A stretch of DNA of 64,000 nucleotides from Henriciella mobilis. GTDB taxonomy: Bacteria > Pseudomonadota > Alphaproteobacteria > Caulobacterales > Hyphomonadaceae. Within the stretch, counting starts at the first letter, position 1, and each line of letters begins with the position of its first letter. This document shows positions 34,113 through 43,454 of this stretch, in pieces. The notes beneath the pieces were generated by a model. It searched no databases, was not told the DNA's origin, and worked only from the letters and a program-made list of their open reading frames with translations. The position numbers and the translations under genes are program-made. The stretch covers positions 310,001-374,000 of the forward strand of contig NZ_QWFZ01000003.1 in NCBI RefSeq assembly GCF_003576315.1, in the 5' to 3' direction.

Positions 34113-34214
34113 GAAGCCCCCTTTGACCGAGCGGCCAGTTCACGCCGCCGGGCGCTCAACGTAACCGTCCGTTGCGTCATTGAAGAGGCTATCGCCTGTG
34201 TGCCCCATCACCAA

Positions 34215-34247
34215 ACAAAAAAGGGCTGCGCCTATAACGCAGCCCTT
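34215..34247 (-). terminator. intrinsic terminator of folE
   Basis: On the minus strand, a perfect 10-bp stem (34221-34230 with 34238-34247) and 7-base loop are followed by a T run (complement of 34215-34220). It lies 30 bp after the folE stop. Confidence 0.88.
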
Positions 34248-34276
34248 GGTTACCTGGAGTCTTCCAGTGACGCGTC

Positions 34277-34897
34277 TTACCGGCCCGTCAGGCGCAGGAA
34301 GCGGTCTCGCATATCCTTGTCGGTCTTGAACACGCCCGTGAACTGGGTCGTGATCGTCGAGACGTTCGGATGGTGTACACCGCGCGTCGTCATGCACTGG
34401 TGGACGGCATCGATCATCACGGCGACGCCCGACGGGGCGAGGCTGTCGGTGATCGCGTCGCAGATCTGCGCAGTCATGGTTTCCTGGGTCTGCAGGCGCT
34501 TGGCGTAGATCTCGACGACGCGTGCAAGCTTCGAGATGCCGACCACGGCCTGCGTTGGCATGTAGGCGACCCAGGCCTTGCCAAGGAACGGCGCCATGTG
34601 GTGCTCACAATGGCTCTCGACGTCGATGTCGCGCAGCATGACCATGTCGTCATAGCCCTGCACATCCTCGAAGGTGCGCGAAAGGTATTTCACCGGGTCT
34701 TCGTCATAACCCTGGAACCATTCGCGATAGGCGTTGACGACGCGCTTGGGCGTGTCGAGCAGGCCTTCACGGCGCGGATCGTCGCCCGCCCATGCGAGCA
34801 GCGTGCGAACAGCCGCTTCGGCTTCTTCCTGCGAAGGGCGCGTCAGCGGCTCTCCCTTGGCGAGTTCTTTGTCAGTCGTGATGGCATCCATCGCCAT
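34277..34897 (-). CDS. folE: GTP cyclohydrolase I
   Basis: 206 residues of the type IA enzyme that converts GTP to 7,8-dihydroneopterin triphosphate for folate synthesis. Visible motifs are [20 protein letters not shown], the zinc-site [18 protein letters not shown] (Cys and His ligands), [22 protein letters not shown] and the second zinc cysteine region CMTTRGV. Length is normal. ATG 34891 is an alternative start. It stands alone, with its own terminator. Confidence 0.96.
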   Translation of the reverse strand: MAMDAITTDKELAKGEPLTRPSQEEAEAAVRTLLAWAGDDPRREGLLDTPKRVVNAYREWFQGYDEDPVKYLSRTFEDVQGYDDMVMLRDIDVESHCEHHMAPFLGKAWVAYMPTQAVVGISKLARVVEIYAKRLQTQETMTAQICDAITDSLAPSGVAVMIDAVHQCMTTRGVHHPNVSTITTQFTGVFKTDKDMRDRFLRLTGR

Positions 34898-35261
34898 GGT
34901 TCATTCCTGTTCTGAGGGACGGGGGTCGAGCCAGATGTTCTGTGGGTGAGCCCTATTACCACCCCAATACCGGACTTAACGCCCGCCCGAGTTGTACCCT
35001 CAGGGCGTATACTGGGACATAGGGCAATTGGATCACATTTTCCAGAAAAACGCTGTGTTGCCTTGGCGTCAGGCCTGAGTCAGGCTGCCAATAAAGCGCT
35101 TGGACGGCGCGGACCTCAGGCTTATAAGGGGCGCGCTGAAAGGAAACCGGAATGGCGATTGCCGCTCGCAGCTTGTGTTGTCGTATCGTTTGATGCACCG
35201 GACATCGAGAGATGTCCGCCCGTTCCGCCTAAATTTACCTTCCTGACGCTAGAAGACCTTC
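34898..35261. other. intergenic region between folE and cysS, 364 bp
   Basis: Must hold the divergent promoters of folE (minus) and cysS (plus). Open frames here lack coding-type composition and ribosome sites, so I call no gene. I looked for a T-box-like leader before cysS and saw none, which is normal for alphaproteobacteria. Confidence 0.5.
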
Positions 35262-36647
35262 ATGACCATCAAACTCTACAACACGCTGGGGCGTGCGAAG
35301 CAGAATTTCATTCCGCAGGATCCTTCGCGGGTGACGCTCTATGTCTGCGGACCGACGGTCTATAATTACGCCCATATCGGCAATGCGCGGCCGGCTGTCG
35401 TCTTCGACGTGCTGTTCCGGCTGCTGCGCCAGACCTATGGCGAGGCGCATGTCGTTTATGCACGCAACATTACCGATGTCGAAGACAAGATCATCGCCCG
35501 CTCACTGCAGGATGGGACACCGATCCCCGAGATCACACGGACCTATGCCGACATCTACAATGCTGATCTCGCCGCGCTGAACGTCCTGCCGCCAACCATC
35601 GAACCGTGGGCGACGAAACATATCGACGGGATGATCAGGATGACCCAGCAGCTGGTGAAGAAGGGCTATGCCTACACCGCACCGTCTGGCGTCTTTTTCG
35701 ATGTCGCGCAGATGGAGGATTACGGCAAACTGTCCGGGCGCAATATCGAGGACAATGAAGCCGGCGCACGCGTTGCCGTCTCGGACGAAAAGCGCAATCC
35801 GGCTGATTTTGCGCTCTGGAAGTTCGCCAAGCCCGGCGAGCCGGACGATGCGATCTGGGACAGCCCCTGGGGCCGCGGGCGGCCAGGCTGGCATATCGAG
35901 TGCTCGGCCATGATCGCCGCGCATCTCGGCAAGACAATCGATATCCATGCTGGCGGGATCGACCTGCAATTCCCTCACCATGAGAACGAGATCGCCCAGT
36001 CCGAATGCGCGCATGGCGAGCCGATGGCGCGCTACTGGCTGCACAATGGCTTCCTCGACATGGACGGGGAGAAAATGTCGAAGTCGCTGGGCAATGTGAA
36101 GCTGATCCACGAGCTGCTTGAGCAATGGCCAGGCGAGGTGCTGCGCATGGCGCTGCTGTCTGGCCATTACCGCGCCCCGCTCGACTGGACGGGCGACCTG
36201 CTGGAGCAGGCGAAGGCGACGCTCGGTCGGATCTATGGCGCGCTGCGCCGGGTCTGGGAGGCCGAAGGCGGCGTGGCAAGAGATGGCGCGGTTCTGAAGG
36301 CGCTGAGCGATGATCTCAATACACCGATCGCCCTGGCCGAGCTTTCGCGGCTGGCCGGCGAAGCGAACCAGGCTGCCGACGCAAAAGACACGGCCCGTAT
36401 GGCGCAGGCCCGCGCCGACCTGCTGGCGGCCGGCAAACTGCTCGGCCTGCTGAGCCAGACTCCGGGCGAATGGGAACAGGGCGGCAGTGTCGATGACAAG
36501 GCCCGTATCGATGCCCTCGTCCAGGCCCGCATCGATGCGCGCGCCGCGAAAAACTGGGCCGAAGCGGACCGCATCCGCAACCAGCTCGCCGAGGAAGGCG
36601 TTGAGATCATGGACGGGCCGCAGGGCTCGACGTGGCGGCGCGTTTAG
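35262..36647 (+). CDS. cysS: cysteinyl-tRNA synthetase
   Basis: 461 residues, class I synthetase. HIGN at 38-41 (YNYAHIGNARP) is the HIGH motif and KMSKS at 271-275 completes the active site. Zinc ligands include the cysteine in YVCGPTVYN and the CSAMIAAHLG, FPHHENEIAQSE region. It charges tRNA-Cys in the cytoplasm. The stop overlaps the convergent gene by 4 bp. Confidence 0.97.
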   Translation: MTIKLYNTLGRAKQNFIPQDPSRVTLYVCGPTVYNYAHIGNARPAVVFDVLFRLLRQTYGEAHVVYARNITDVEDKIIARSLQDGTPIPEITRTYADIYNADLAALNVLPPTIEPWATKHIDGMIRMTQQLVKKGYAYTAPSGVFFDVAQMEDYGKLSGRNIEDNEAGARVAVSDEKRNPADFALWKFAKPGEPDDAIWDSPWGRGRPGWHIECSAMIAAHLGKTIDIHAGGIDLQFPHHENEIAQSECAHGEPMARYWLHNGFLDMDGEKMSKSLGNVKLIHELLEQWPGEVLRMALLSGHYRAPLDWTGDLLEQAKATLGRIYGALRRVWEAEGGVARDGAVLKALSDDLNTPIALAELSRLAGEANQAADAKDTARMAQARADLLAAGKLLGLLSQTPGEWEQGGSVDDKARIDALVQARIDARAAKNWAEADRIRNQLAEEGVEIMDGPQGSTWRRV

Positions 36648-37081
36648 GAGCAGGCGCCGGTACGCCGGGCCGAAATCGTGCCCCAGATATCCTTCAGCGC
36701 TCCATTCTTCAGGCGGATCTTCTGCGGTCCCGCCATCAAAAAGTAGTCGCTTTGCCGCTCCATCGTGTAGCTGGCGCTCTGTAGCGTACCTTTGGCGCAG
36801 ACCATGTCGAAAGTGATTGTGTTGCCGACACTCTGGACGTTTGACTGAACGCACTCCGCACCGCCCGCGAACGCGGCCGCCAGCTCTGACGGCGAATTGC
36901 GGGTCTCCGCTTCACTCATGCAGCCGCTAAACTCATCCGTCACGATCGCTTCGCCGCCCTCGGCAAGGCTCATCGTAACCGTCGCCTCCCAGTTTCCAGC
37001 CGTGAATTTGACGGGGTCGGCATTTGACGTGGCCACAAAATAAATGGACGCCAAAAAAATCACAGATGCTCTGAGCGTCAT
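36644..37081 (-). CDS. DUF3617-like exported protein
   Basis: About 145 residues from ATG 37081: a signal peptide (MTLRASVIFLASIYFVATSNA) and a small domain opening with FTAGNWEATVTMSLAEGG, then a spaced cysteine set (SGCMSEAE, AECVQSN, DMVCAKG, TGACS). This order resembles DUF3617 periplasmic proteins, whose role is unknown. In-frame ATGs at 37093 and 37108 are possible starts; GGAGG lies 12 bases before the chosen one and directly abuts the 37093 ATG. It converges on cysS. Confidence 0.6.
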   Translation of the reverse strand: MTLRASVIFLASIYFVATSNADPVKFTAGNWEATVTMSLAEGGEAIVTDEFSGCMSEAETRNSPSELAAAFAGGAECVQSNVQSVGNTITFDMVCAKGTLQSASYTMERQSDYFLMAGPQKIRLKNGALKDIWGTISARRTGACS

Positions 37082-37178
37082 CGAGTTTCTCATCCTCCGC
37101 ACATCCACCTCACCTGAGTGTTAAGGAGAAAGGCGTAGCAGGCAAGGGTGAGAGCGGCTTGCAGGGGTCGACGGCGCG

Positions 37179-37760
37179 ATGGCTTTAGGCAAGAGTGCGT
37201 GGATGAATTCTGGCTGGTGGATACGATTCGCGGCGCTTGGCGCCGCTATTTTGGCGCTTGCGGCGTGCGACCCCTCCTCTGCACCGCCGGATGCAGACGA
37301 TCCACAGAACACCTACACGATCTACCTCGTCCGGCACGCCGAAAAGGAAGCGGAAGGCAGCGACCCGGCCCTGACCGAAGCCGGGACGGCGCGCGCCGAA
37401 GCGCTGGCCGACCTGCTTGAAGGTGAAGGCGTCGAGGCCGTCTGGTCATCGGACTATGTCCGCACCCGATCGACCGCGAAACCGCTCGCAGACCGGCTGG
37501 GTGCCGATGTGCAGACCTACGATCCCTCTGACCTGCCGGGATTTGCACAAACGCTGGAGTCCCGCGGCGAGACGGCGCTTGTCGTTGGCCATTCGAACAC
37601 CACACCGGCGCTTTCTGCCCTGCTCGGCGGCGAGCCGGGAAACGAGATTGACGAAGCCGGCGAATATGACCGGCTCTACGTCCTCGACGGGGTTGGTTCA
37701 GGCGCCGTCGACACTGACATCCGGCGGTATGGAGTGCGCTATGACGCAAACGGCGGCTAA
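37179..37760 (+). CDS. histidine phosphatase family lipoprotein
   Basis: 193 residues. A lipoprotein signal with LAAC (Cys30) precedes a histidine phosphatase domain: IYLVRHAEKEAEGSDPALTE with the RHAE catalytic motif, WSSDYVRTRSTAKPLADRLG, and the second histidine in LVVGHSNTTPALSALLGG. Such SixA/PhoE-like enzymes hydrolyse phosphate esters through a phosphohistidine; here it would act in the periplasm. The start could be ATG 37203. It overlaps the following exoD-like gene by 20 bp. Confidence 0.85.
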   Translation: MALGKSAWMNSGWWIRFAALGAAILALAACDPSSAPPDADDPQNTYTIYLVRHAEKEAEGSDPALTEAGTARAEALADLLEGEGVEAVWSSDYVRTRSTAKPLADRLGADVQTYDPSDLPGFAQTLESRGETALVVGHSNTTPALSALLGGEPGNEIDEAGEYDRLYVLDGVGSGAVDTDIRRYGVRYDANGG

Positions 37761-38379
37761 ACCTCCGAGACCTCCGGTCAACAATCTCGAAAGCCTGATG
37801 ACGAGCCTGTGCGAGCAGACCCAGGGCGAGACGGTCACCGTGCGCGACCTGCTGGATGCCGCAGGACGCCGGTCCTATGGGCCGCTTTTGCTGCTGCTCG
37901 GTTTCATATCGATCAGCCCGCTGACGCTGATTCCCGGCGCGACCTGGCTGGTGGCCCTCGTGACGCTGCTGATCTCGCTCCAGATCGTTGTCGGCAAGAA
38001 ATTCCCATGGGTGCCGAGCCGGTTCCTGAAATTCGAGTTCAAGCGCAAACACCTCGTCGACGGCGTCGAATCCGGCCGGAAATACGCCCACATGATCGAC
38101 TACTATCTGAAGCCGCGTTTCACAATTCTCACAGCCCCGCTCTTCGTCCAGCTGATCGGGCTGATCTGTGTGGCGGCTTCGCTGATCACCATCCCGCTCG
38201 GCCTGTTTCCGTTCGGCCCTGTGCTTCCCGGCCTGACCATCCTGCTGTTCGGCCTCGGCCTGACCGCGCGTGACGGCGTCTTCCTGCTGCTGGCTGCGGC
38301 GGCGCTGACCGGCGCCATACTGATCCTCATTCGCGTCCTGCCGCGCGTCCTTGCCGTGGTTCATTCCCTGTTCGGCTGA
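37741..38379 (+). CDS. ExoD family exopolysaccharide synthesis protein
   Basis: 212 residues from ATG 37741, overlapping the upstream gene by 20 bp. The pattern is that of ExoD: LTSLCEQ-type start with VTVRDLLDAAGRRSYGPLLL, GFISISPLTLIPGATWLVAL, then FPFGPVLPGLTILLFGLGLTARDG and a closing helix. ExoD was named from rhizobial exopolysaccharide mutants; the molecular role is unproven. Inner-membrane protein with three to five helices. Confidence 0.85.
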   Translation: MTQTAAKPPRPPVNNLESLMTSLCEQTQGETVTVRDLLDAAGRRSYGPLLLLLGFISISPLTLIPGATWLVALVTLLISLQIVVGKKFPWVPSRFLKFEFKRKHLVDGVESGRKYAHMIDYYLKPRFTILTAPLFVQLIGLICVAASLITIPLGLFPFGPVLPGLTILLFGLGLTARDGVFLLLAAAALTGAILILIRVLPRVLAVVHSLFG

Positions 38380-38434
38380 GACGGGTTGCGCAGATTCACT
38401 TGATCTTCAGCTGTTTCGGGACGATCTAAGCCCC

Positions 38435-38884
38435 ATGAGCGCAGAGCTTTATCATAATCGCGTGCTGGAACTGGCCGCCAATATTCCGCATGTCGGGACC
38501 CTCGCCGATGCCGATGCATCGGTGGAGAAGGTCTCGCGTGTGTGCGGATCGGTCGTGCGGGTGGACGTAAAGCTCAGCGAAGACGGTGAGACGATCGAGG
38601 CGATTGCTGTCGATCCGCGCGCCTGCGCGCTCGGACAGGCAGCAACCTCCGTCCTCGCCGAACAGGCCGTCGGCGCGCCTGTCGAAGAGATCTTTGCGGC
38701 GCGCGACGCGCTGCGTGCGATGCTGAAGGATGGCGGCGAGCCGCCAGCCGGGCGATTTGCAGAGCTGCGCCACCTCGCCGGCGTCGCCGATTATCCGCCG
38801 CGCCACACTTCCACGATGCTCGCTTTCGAGGCGGCCTGCGAGGCCATCGAGACCGCCCGAACTAAGCGGGCTGCGGCGGCCTGA
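38435..38884 (+). CDS. NifU/IscU-like iron-sulphur scaffold homologue
   Basis: 149 residues. The fold markers are the first cysteine (SRVCGSVVRVDVKL), DPRACALGQAATSVLAEQAVG with the second cysteine, and LRHLAGVADYPPRHTSTMLAFEA at the place where true IscU carries its third cysteine. That third cysteine is replaced (PPRHTS), as in the alphaproteobacterial subgroup I recall next to yidD. It probably has a related, not identical, job in cluster or lipid metabolism. yidD starts 123 bp downstream. Confidence 0.8.
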   Translation: MSAELYHNRVLELAANIPHVGTLADADASVEKVSRVCGSVVRVDVKLSEDGETIEAIAVDPRACALGQAATSVLAEQAVGAPVEEIFAARDALRAMLKDGGEPPAGRFAELRHLAGVADYPPRHTSTMLAFEAACEAIETARTKRAAAA

Positions 38885-39007
38885 GCGCACCGCCGTAGCC
38901 GGTCGGCAGCCCATTCCGGAATATGCCACAGCCTTAGCGGGTTGAGGGCTGTCCCCCGCGCGTCTAGAACCGCTTTCGACGAAACATCAACCGGGCTTCG
39001 AAGCCTC

Positions 39008-39334
39008 ATGTCCGCAATTCGCAGGAAGGCCGCCCACGCGGCCCTGAAAACGTACAAGCTGACCCTGTCTCCGGCCTTCCAGGTCTTTGGAGCGCAGTGC
39101 CGGCATGTGCCGACCTGCAGCGAATACTGCGCTGAATGCGTCTCCCGCCACGGCCTCTGGACCGGCGGCTGGATGACGCTGGCCAGGCTGTCTCGATGCC
39201 GCCCCGGCGGCTCGCGCGGCTTTGACCCGGTACCGGAAAGCAAACCTTCTTCACCCTTCTGGGCACCGTGGCGTGCCGGAGACTGGGCCCGCACGGACCG
39301 GCCCTTCCCGGACGGCGAGCCCGACCAGACCTGA
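39008..39334 (+). CDS. yidD: membrane protein insertion efficiency factor YidD
   Basis: 108 residues. [34 protein letters not shown] is the family block with its cysteines and TCSEY motif, then [22 protein letters not shown]. YidD helps YidC insert membrane proteins. A C-terminal extension of about 30 residues (from PESKPSS) is a little longer than in enterobacteria. It precedes thrS by 13 bp and so is likely cotranscribed with it. Confidence 0.93.
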   Translation: MSAIRRKAAHAALKTYKLTLSPAFQVFGAQCRHVPTCSEYCAECVSRHGLWTGGWMTLARLSRCRPGGSRGFDPVPESKPSSPFWAPWRAGDWARTDRPFPDGEPDQT

Positions 39335-39347
39335 AAAGTCAGAGACA

Positions 39348-41321
39348 ATGATCAATGTAACGCTACCCGATGGATCGCAGCGACAATATGAGGACGGGGC
39401 CAGCCCGGCCGATGTTGCCGAATCCATTTCCAAATCCCTCGCCAAGGCCGCCCTTGCCGCCAAGGTGAATGGCGAACTCTATGACCTCAACCGCCCGCTT
39501 GAAGGCGATGCCGAGGTCGCCATCGTCACGGCCCGCGACGAGGAGGGACTGGAGCTTATCCGGCACGATGCCGCCCACGTCCTCGCCCAGGCCGTACAGG
39601 AGCTCTATCCAGACACTCAGGTCACGATCGGCCCGGTGATCGATGACGGCTTCTATTACGACTTCGCCCGCGAAGAACCCTTCTCCACGGAGGATTTCGA
39701 GCGGATCGAGAAGAAGATGGAAGAGATCGTCGACAAGGACTATCCGATCATCCGCGAAGTCTGGTCGAAGGATGACGCGATCGAGACCTTCAAGAAGATC
39801 GGCGAGGACTACAAGGCGCAGATCATCGACGACATCATCCCACCGGGTGAGCCGATCACGGTCTACAAGCAGGGCGACTGGTTTGACCTCTGCCGCGGCC
39901 CGCACCTGCCCTCGACGGGCAAGCTGCCCAAGGCGTTCAAGCTGATGAAGCTGGCCGGTGCCTACTGGCGCGGCGATCATCGCAACGAAATGCTGCAGCG
40001 CATGTACGGCACGGCCTGGGCGAATGAAAAGGATCTCAAGGCCCACCTCTTGCGCCTCGAGGAAGCCGAGAAACGCGACCACAGGAAGCTCGGCCAGCAG
40101 CTCGACCTCTTCCACTTCCAGCAGGAAGCGCAAGGCTCGGTCTTCTGGCACCCGAACGGCTACATGATCTGGCGTCAGCTGGAGGCCTATATCCGCCGCC
40201 AGCAGGACGAAGACGGCTATGTCGAAGTGAAGACGCCGCAGCTTCTCGATTCAGTCTTCTGGCAGCGCTCGGGGCACTGGGACAAGTTCCGCGAAAACAT
40301 GTTCATCGTGCCGGACGAAATCCCGTCGACGGATGATGACGCCCCCGTGCTGTCGGGCGAAGCCGAGCTGATGGCATTGAAGCCGATGAACTGCCCGGCG
40401 CACGTTCAGATCTTCAAGCACGACCAGCGTTCCTATCGCGACCTGCCGATCCGCATGGCGGAGTTCGGCTGCTGTCACCGCAACGAGGCGCATGGCGCGC
40501 TGCACGGTCTGATGCGGGTTCGCCAGATGACGCAGGACGATGCGCACATCTTCTGCCGCGAAGACCAGATTGCCGACGAGACGCTGCGGTTCCTGAAACT
40601 GTTCGAGCGGGTCTATAACGATTTTGGCCTGTCGGAGATCTCCTACAAGCTCGCCACGCGCCCTGAGGTTCGCGGCGGTACGGATGAGAACTGGGACCGG
40701 GCGGAAAAAGCGCTCGCGGACGCGCTCACCGAAGCGGGGCTGGAATTCGAATATGCCGAGGGCGAGGGTGCCTTCTACGGTCCGAAGCTCGAATTCCACC
40801 TGACGGACGCGATTGGCCGGACGTGGCAGTGCGGCACGTTCCAGCTCGACTATGTCCTGCCGGAGCGGCTCGATGCCGAGTATACGGGCTCTGACGGCGC
40901 CAAGCACCGCCCCGTCATGCTGCACCGCGCGGTGTTCGGCACGTTCGAGCGGTTCATGGGCATCCTGATCGAGAACTATGCTGGCGCTTTCCCGATGTGG
41001 CTCGCGCCGGTACAGGTTATTGTCGCAACGATCACCTCGGATGCCGACGGCTATGCCGAGAAGGCGGCCCAGCGCCTGCGCAAGGCCGGTCTTCGCGTCG
41101 AGGTCGACACGCGCAACGAGAAGATCAACTACAAGGTTCGCGAGCACTCGCTCCAGAAAGTGCCTGTGATTGCCGTTGTCGGTCAGCGCGAAGCCGAAGA
41201 GGGCACGCTGGCGCTGCGCCGGTTTGGCTCGAAAGGACAGGAAATTCTGGGGCTTGAAGAAACGGCCGAAAAGCTGTCCGATGAGGCAACGGCACCCGAT
41301 CTGAAACGGGCGAAAGCCTAG
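39348..41321 (+). CDS. thrS: threonyl-tRNA synthetase
   Basis: 657 residues, class II synthetase. From the N-terminus: TGS domain ([23 protein letters not shown]), the editing domain with [14 protein letters not shown] and the catalytic core with [26 protein letters not shown] (zinc cysteine) and [26 protein letters not shown], then the anticodon domain ([14 protein letters not shown]). ATG 39348 directly precedes the TGS domain; the longer open frame overlaps yidD. Confidence 0.97.
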   Translation: MINVTLPDGSQRQYEDGASPADVAESISKSLAKAALAAKVNGELYDLNRPLEGDAEVAIVTARDEEGLELIRHDAAHVLAQAVQELYPDTQVTIGPVIDDGFYYDFAREEPFSTEDFERIEKKMEEIVDKDYPIIREVWSKDDAIETFKKIGEDYKAQIIDDIIPPGEPITVYKQGDWFDLCRGPHLPSTGKLPKAFKLMKLAGAYWRGDHRNEMLQRMYGTAWANEKDLKAHLLRLEEAEKRDHRKLGQQLDLFHFQQEAQGSVFWHPNGYMIWRQLEAYIRRQQDEDGYVEVKTPQLLDSVFWQRSGHWDKFRENMFIVPDEIPSTDDDAPVLSGEAELMALKPMNCPAHVQIFKHDQRSYRDLPIRMAEFGCCHRNEAHGALHGLMRVRQMTQDDAHIFCREDQIADETLRFLKLFERVYNDFGLSEISYKLATRPEVRGGTDENWDRAEKALADALTEAGLEFEYAEGEGAFYGPKLEFHLTDAIGRTWQCGTFQLDYVLPERLDAEYTGSDGAKHRPVMLHRAVFGTFERFMGILIENYAGAFPMWLAPVQVIVATITSDADGYAEKAAQRLRKAGLRVEVDTRNEKINYKVREHSLQKVPVIAVVGQREAEEGTLALRRFGSKGQEILGLEETAEKLSDEATAPDLKRAKA

Positions 41322-41355
41322 CGACTCGGACGAATAGCGTACGGAAAGACACCGA

Positions 41356-42627
41356 ATGAGTGAAAGCCGCGGCTTCAGCTATGCAATCGTGCTGGCCGCG
41401 GCTTTCCTGCTCTGGATTCCGGTCGCGCTGTTCGGGGCGGGCGGCTATTCTGCCCTGCTGGCCCTAACGGCCATTCCTGCCATCTTCTTCGTTCGTTACC
41501 GCAGCTTCGGCTGGCTTTCAGCCGCTATTCTCGCGCTTGTCGTCTGGGCCGCGATTTCCACCCTTTGGTCAGCGGAGTCCGACGCCATCGTTTCGGGCGA
41601 CCTTGCCGAGGGCAATTTCGGCGTGAATGCAGCCGGCCTGCGCATTGTTCTCACCGCGCTTGCCAGCCTGCTTGTCATCGGCGCCGGGCTTCGTATACGC
41701 GGGCCGAACAGGATCGCCCTGGGCGTCATCCTGCTGGTCATCACCCTGCACGGGATCAGCATGCTGCTGATGGGAATTTTCCCCGATACGGCACTTGGCC
41801 TGTATGCCCCCTTCAGCGACCCGGTCCGCGAAGCACCGCAGAATATCCTGCGCAGCACGAACGCCTTTTCGCTTGCCGTTCCCGTCCTGATCGGGGCGGC
41901 CTGGATGCTGCCCAGTCCATGGCGGTTCCTCGCATCGGGCTCAGCCTTCCTGCTGGGCGTCATGACCTTCCTGCTTGTGAGATCTGACGTCGCCCTGCTC
42001 GGGTCCATCCTCGTCCTGCTGGCCATCGGGACGGTGTTTCTGTTCCGGCAGAACGGGCTGCGAATTCTGCTGGGGGTCGTCGGCGCGGCCATCATTGCTG
42101 CCCCGGTCATCCTGCCGGCTGCAGCCCCGGTTGCGGTCCGTAACGAATTGCCGCTGCCATCCTCGACCAAGTCGCGCATCTTCGCCTGGTCGCTGGCTGC
42201 AAAGAAGGTGCATGAGCGACCGTTTGTCGGCCACGGGATCGAGGCATCCAAGGAATGGCGCGAAACCTTTGCTGACGAGCCGGAACTGCTTGCGCTGATG
42301 CGCCAGAGCACCGACCTGACCGACATCCCCTGGGAGAAGTACCGCATCCTGCCGGGCCACCCGCATAATATGGGCCTGCAGCTCTGGGCCGAAACGGGCC
42401 TGGTCGGCGTGATCCTGGCGTGTACGGTCCTGCTCCTGCTGGCGCTCGCCCTGCCGCCGCCGTCCAGCCTCGGCATGCCTGTCACGATTGCGGCCGCCGG
42501 CCTGATCGGGGCGAGTTTTTCCCTGTTCAGCCTGTCCTACAGCCTCTGGAATGAAGCCTTCTGGGCAACCGTCGTCCTTGTCGCAGCTGCGATTGTCCTG
42601 CTTTACCGCCAGAAGCCGCAAGCATGA
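41356..42627 (+). CDS. O-antigen ligase family membrane protein
   Basis: 423 residues and about 11 helices with one large periplasmic loop near residue 270-340. That loop has KSRIFAWSLAAKKVHERPFVGHGIEASKEW and then GHPHNMGLQLWAETGLVGVIL, the HPHN...E-G pattern of the WaaL/Wzy superfamily (Wzy_C). It would polymerise or attach surface polysaccharide units in the periplasm. Its end overlaps the next glycosyltransferase by ATGA. The two follow thrS by 35 bp but are functionally distinct. Confidence 0.85.
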   Translation: MSESRGFSYAIVLAAAFLLWIPVALFGAGGYSALLALTAIPAIFFVRYRSFGWLSAAILALVVWAAISTLWSAESDAIVSGDLAEGNFGVNAAGLRIVLTALASLLVIGAGLRIRGPNRIALGVILLVITLHGISMLLMGIFPDTALGLYAPFSDPVREAPQNILRSTNAFSLAVPVLIGAAWMLPSPWRFLASGSAFLLGVMTFLLVRSDVALLGSILVLLAIGTVFLFRQNGLRILLGVVGAAIIAAPVILPAAAPVAVRNELPLPSSTKSRIFAWSLAAKKVHERPFVGHGIEASKEWRETFADEPELLALMRQSTDLTDIPWEKYRILPGHPHNMGLQLWAETGLVGVILACTVLLLLALALPPPSSLGMPVTIAAAGLIGASFSLFSLSYSLWNEAFWATVVLVAAAIVLLYRQKPQA

Positions 42628-43454
42628 GCCTGCCATCTGTCACTGCCATCGTCGTCTCCTATCATACCGGCCCGAGGCTACGCGAATGCCTCTACGCCCT
42701 GATCGGCTGCCCAGACGTTTCGGCGATCCGGATTGTCGACAATGGCAACCCGCCCGGCATGTCTCAGTGGCTTCAGGATTTCACGGCCCGGCAGGACCGG
42801 GTCACACTGATCGATCCGGGGGCGAATCTCGGCTTCGGAAAGGGTGTGAACCTCGCCTGCGAGGAGGCGCCGGCGGGCTTCCTCCTCCTGGTCAATCCGG
42901 ACGCGGTGATCAAGCGTGACGCCGTCGCGGCCATGATCGCGGCAGCCGGCCCGCTGCAGCGTCCCTGGATCGCCGGTGGCAAGATCTTTGGCCTCGATGG
43001 CCAGGAAGGCCGCGGCGCCCGGCGGCGTGAATTGACGATGTGGCGGGCGCTGTCCAGCGCGGCCGGGTTCGATACGTGGAACCTGAACAAGTCGCCTGCG
43101 CCCGACGGCCCCGTGCCGGTTGGCGCTGTGTCTGGCGCCTTTCTTCTGACCGACACTGAGAGCTTCCGCCAGCTGGGCGGCTTCGATGAAGCTTACTTCC
43201 TGCATGTCGAGGATGTCGACCTTTGCAGACGGGCAAGAGAGGCCGGCGGCGATGTGATCTACTGCCCGGATGCCGGCGCGCTTCACTATGGCAGCACCTC
43301 GGACGTTTCCTCAAAACTGGTCGCGCGGCACAAGGCTGAAAGCCTCGGCTACTATTTCCGGAAATTCTCTGGCGGCCCGCTGTCGCGCTGGACGGCGCGG
43401 TTCGCCCTCACGCCCTTGCTGAAATGGCTGCTGCCCGCGGTCGCGCGGGACTGA
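42624..43454 (+). CDS. GT2 family glycosyltransferase (rhamnosyltransferase-like)
   Basis: 276 residues of a cytoplasmic GT-A enzyme: VTAIVVSYHTGPRLRECLYAL, RIVDNGNPPG, GANLGFGKGVNLACEEA, FLLLVNPDAVI (the D-x-D equivalent), and GAVSGAFLLTD, FDEAYFLHVEDVDLCRRAREAGG with the ED base region. This is typical of rhamnosyl- and related transferases in O-antigen or exopolysaccharide synthesis. It is coupled to the O-antigen ligase-like gene by a 4-bp overlap. Confidence 0.87.
   Translation: MSLPSVTAIVVSYHTGPRLRECLYALIGCPDVSAIRIVDNGNPPGMSQWLQDFTARQDRVTLIDPGANLGFGKGVNLACEEAPAGFLLLVNPDAVIKRDAVAAMIAAAGPLQRPWIAGGKIFGLDGQEGRGARRRELTMWRALSSAAGFDTWNLNKSPAPDGPVPVGAVSGAFLLTDTESFRQLGGFDEAYFLHVEDVDLCRRAREAGGDVIYCPDAGALHYGSTSDVSSKLVARHKAESLGYYFRKFSGGPLSRWTARFALTPLLKWLLPAVARD

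Noticed and set aside
34956-35198. Possible small minus-strand gene between folE and cysS
   Set aside because: No ribosome site, no family features, atypical composition.
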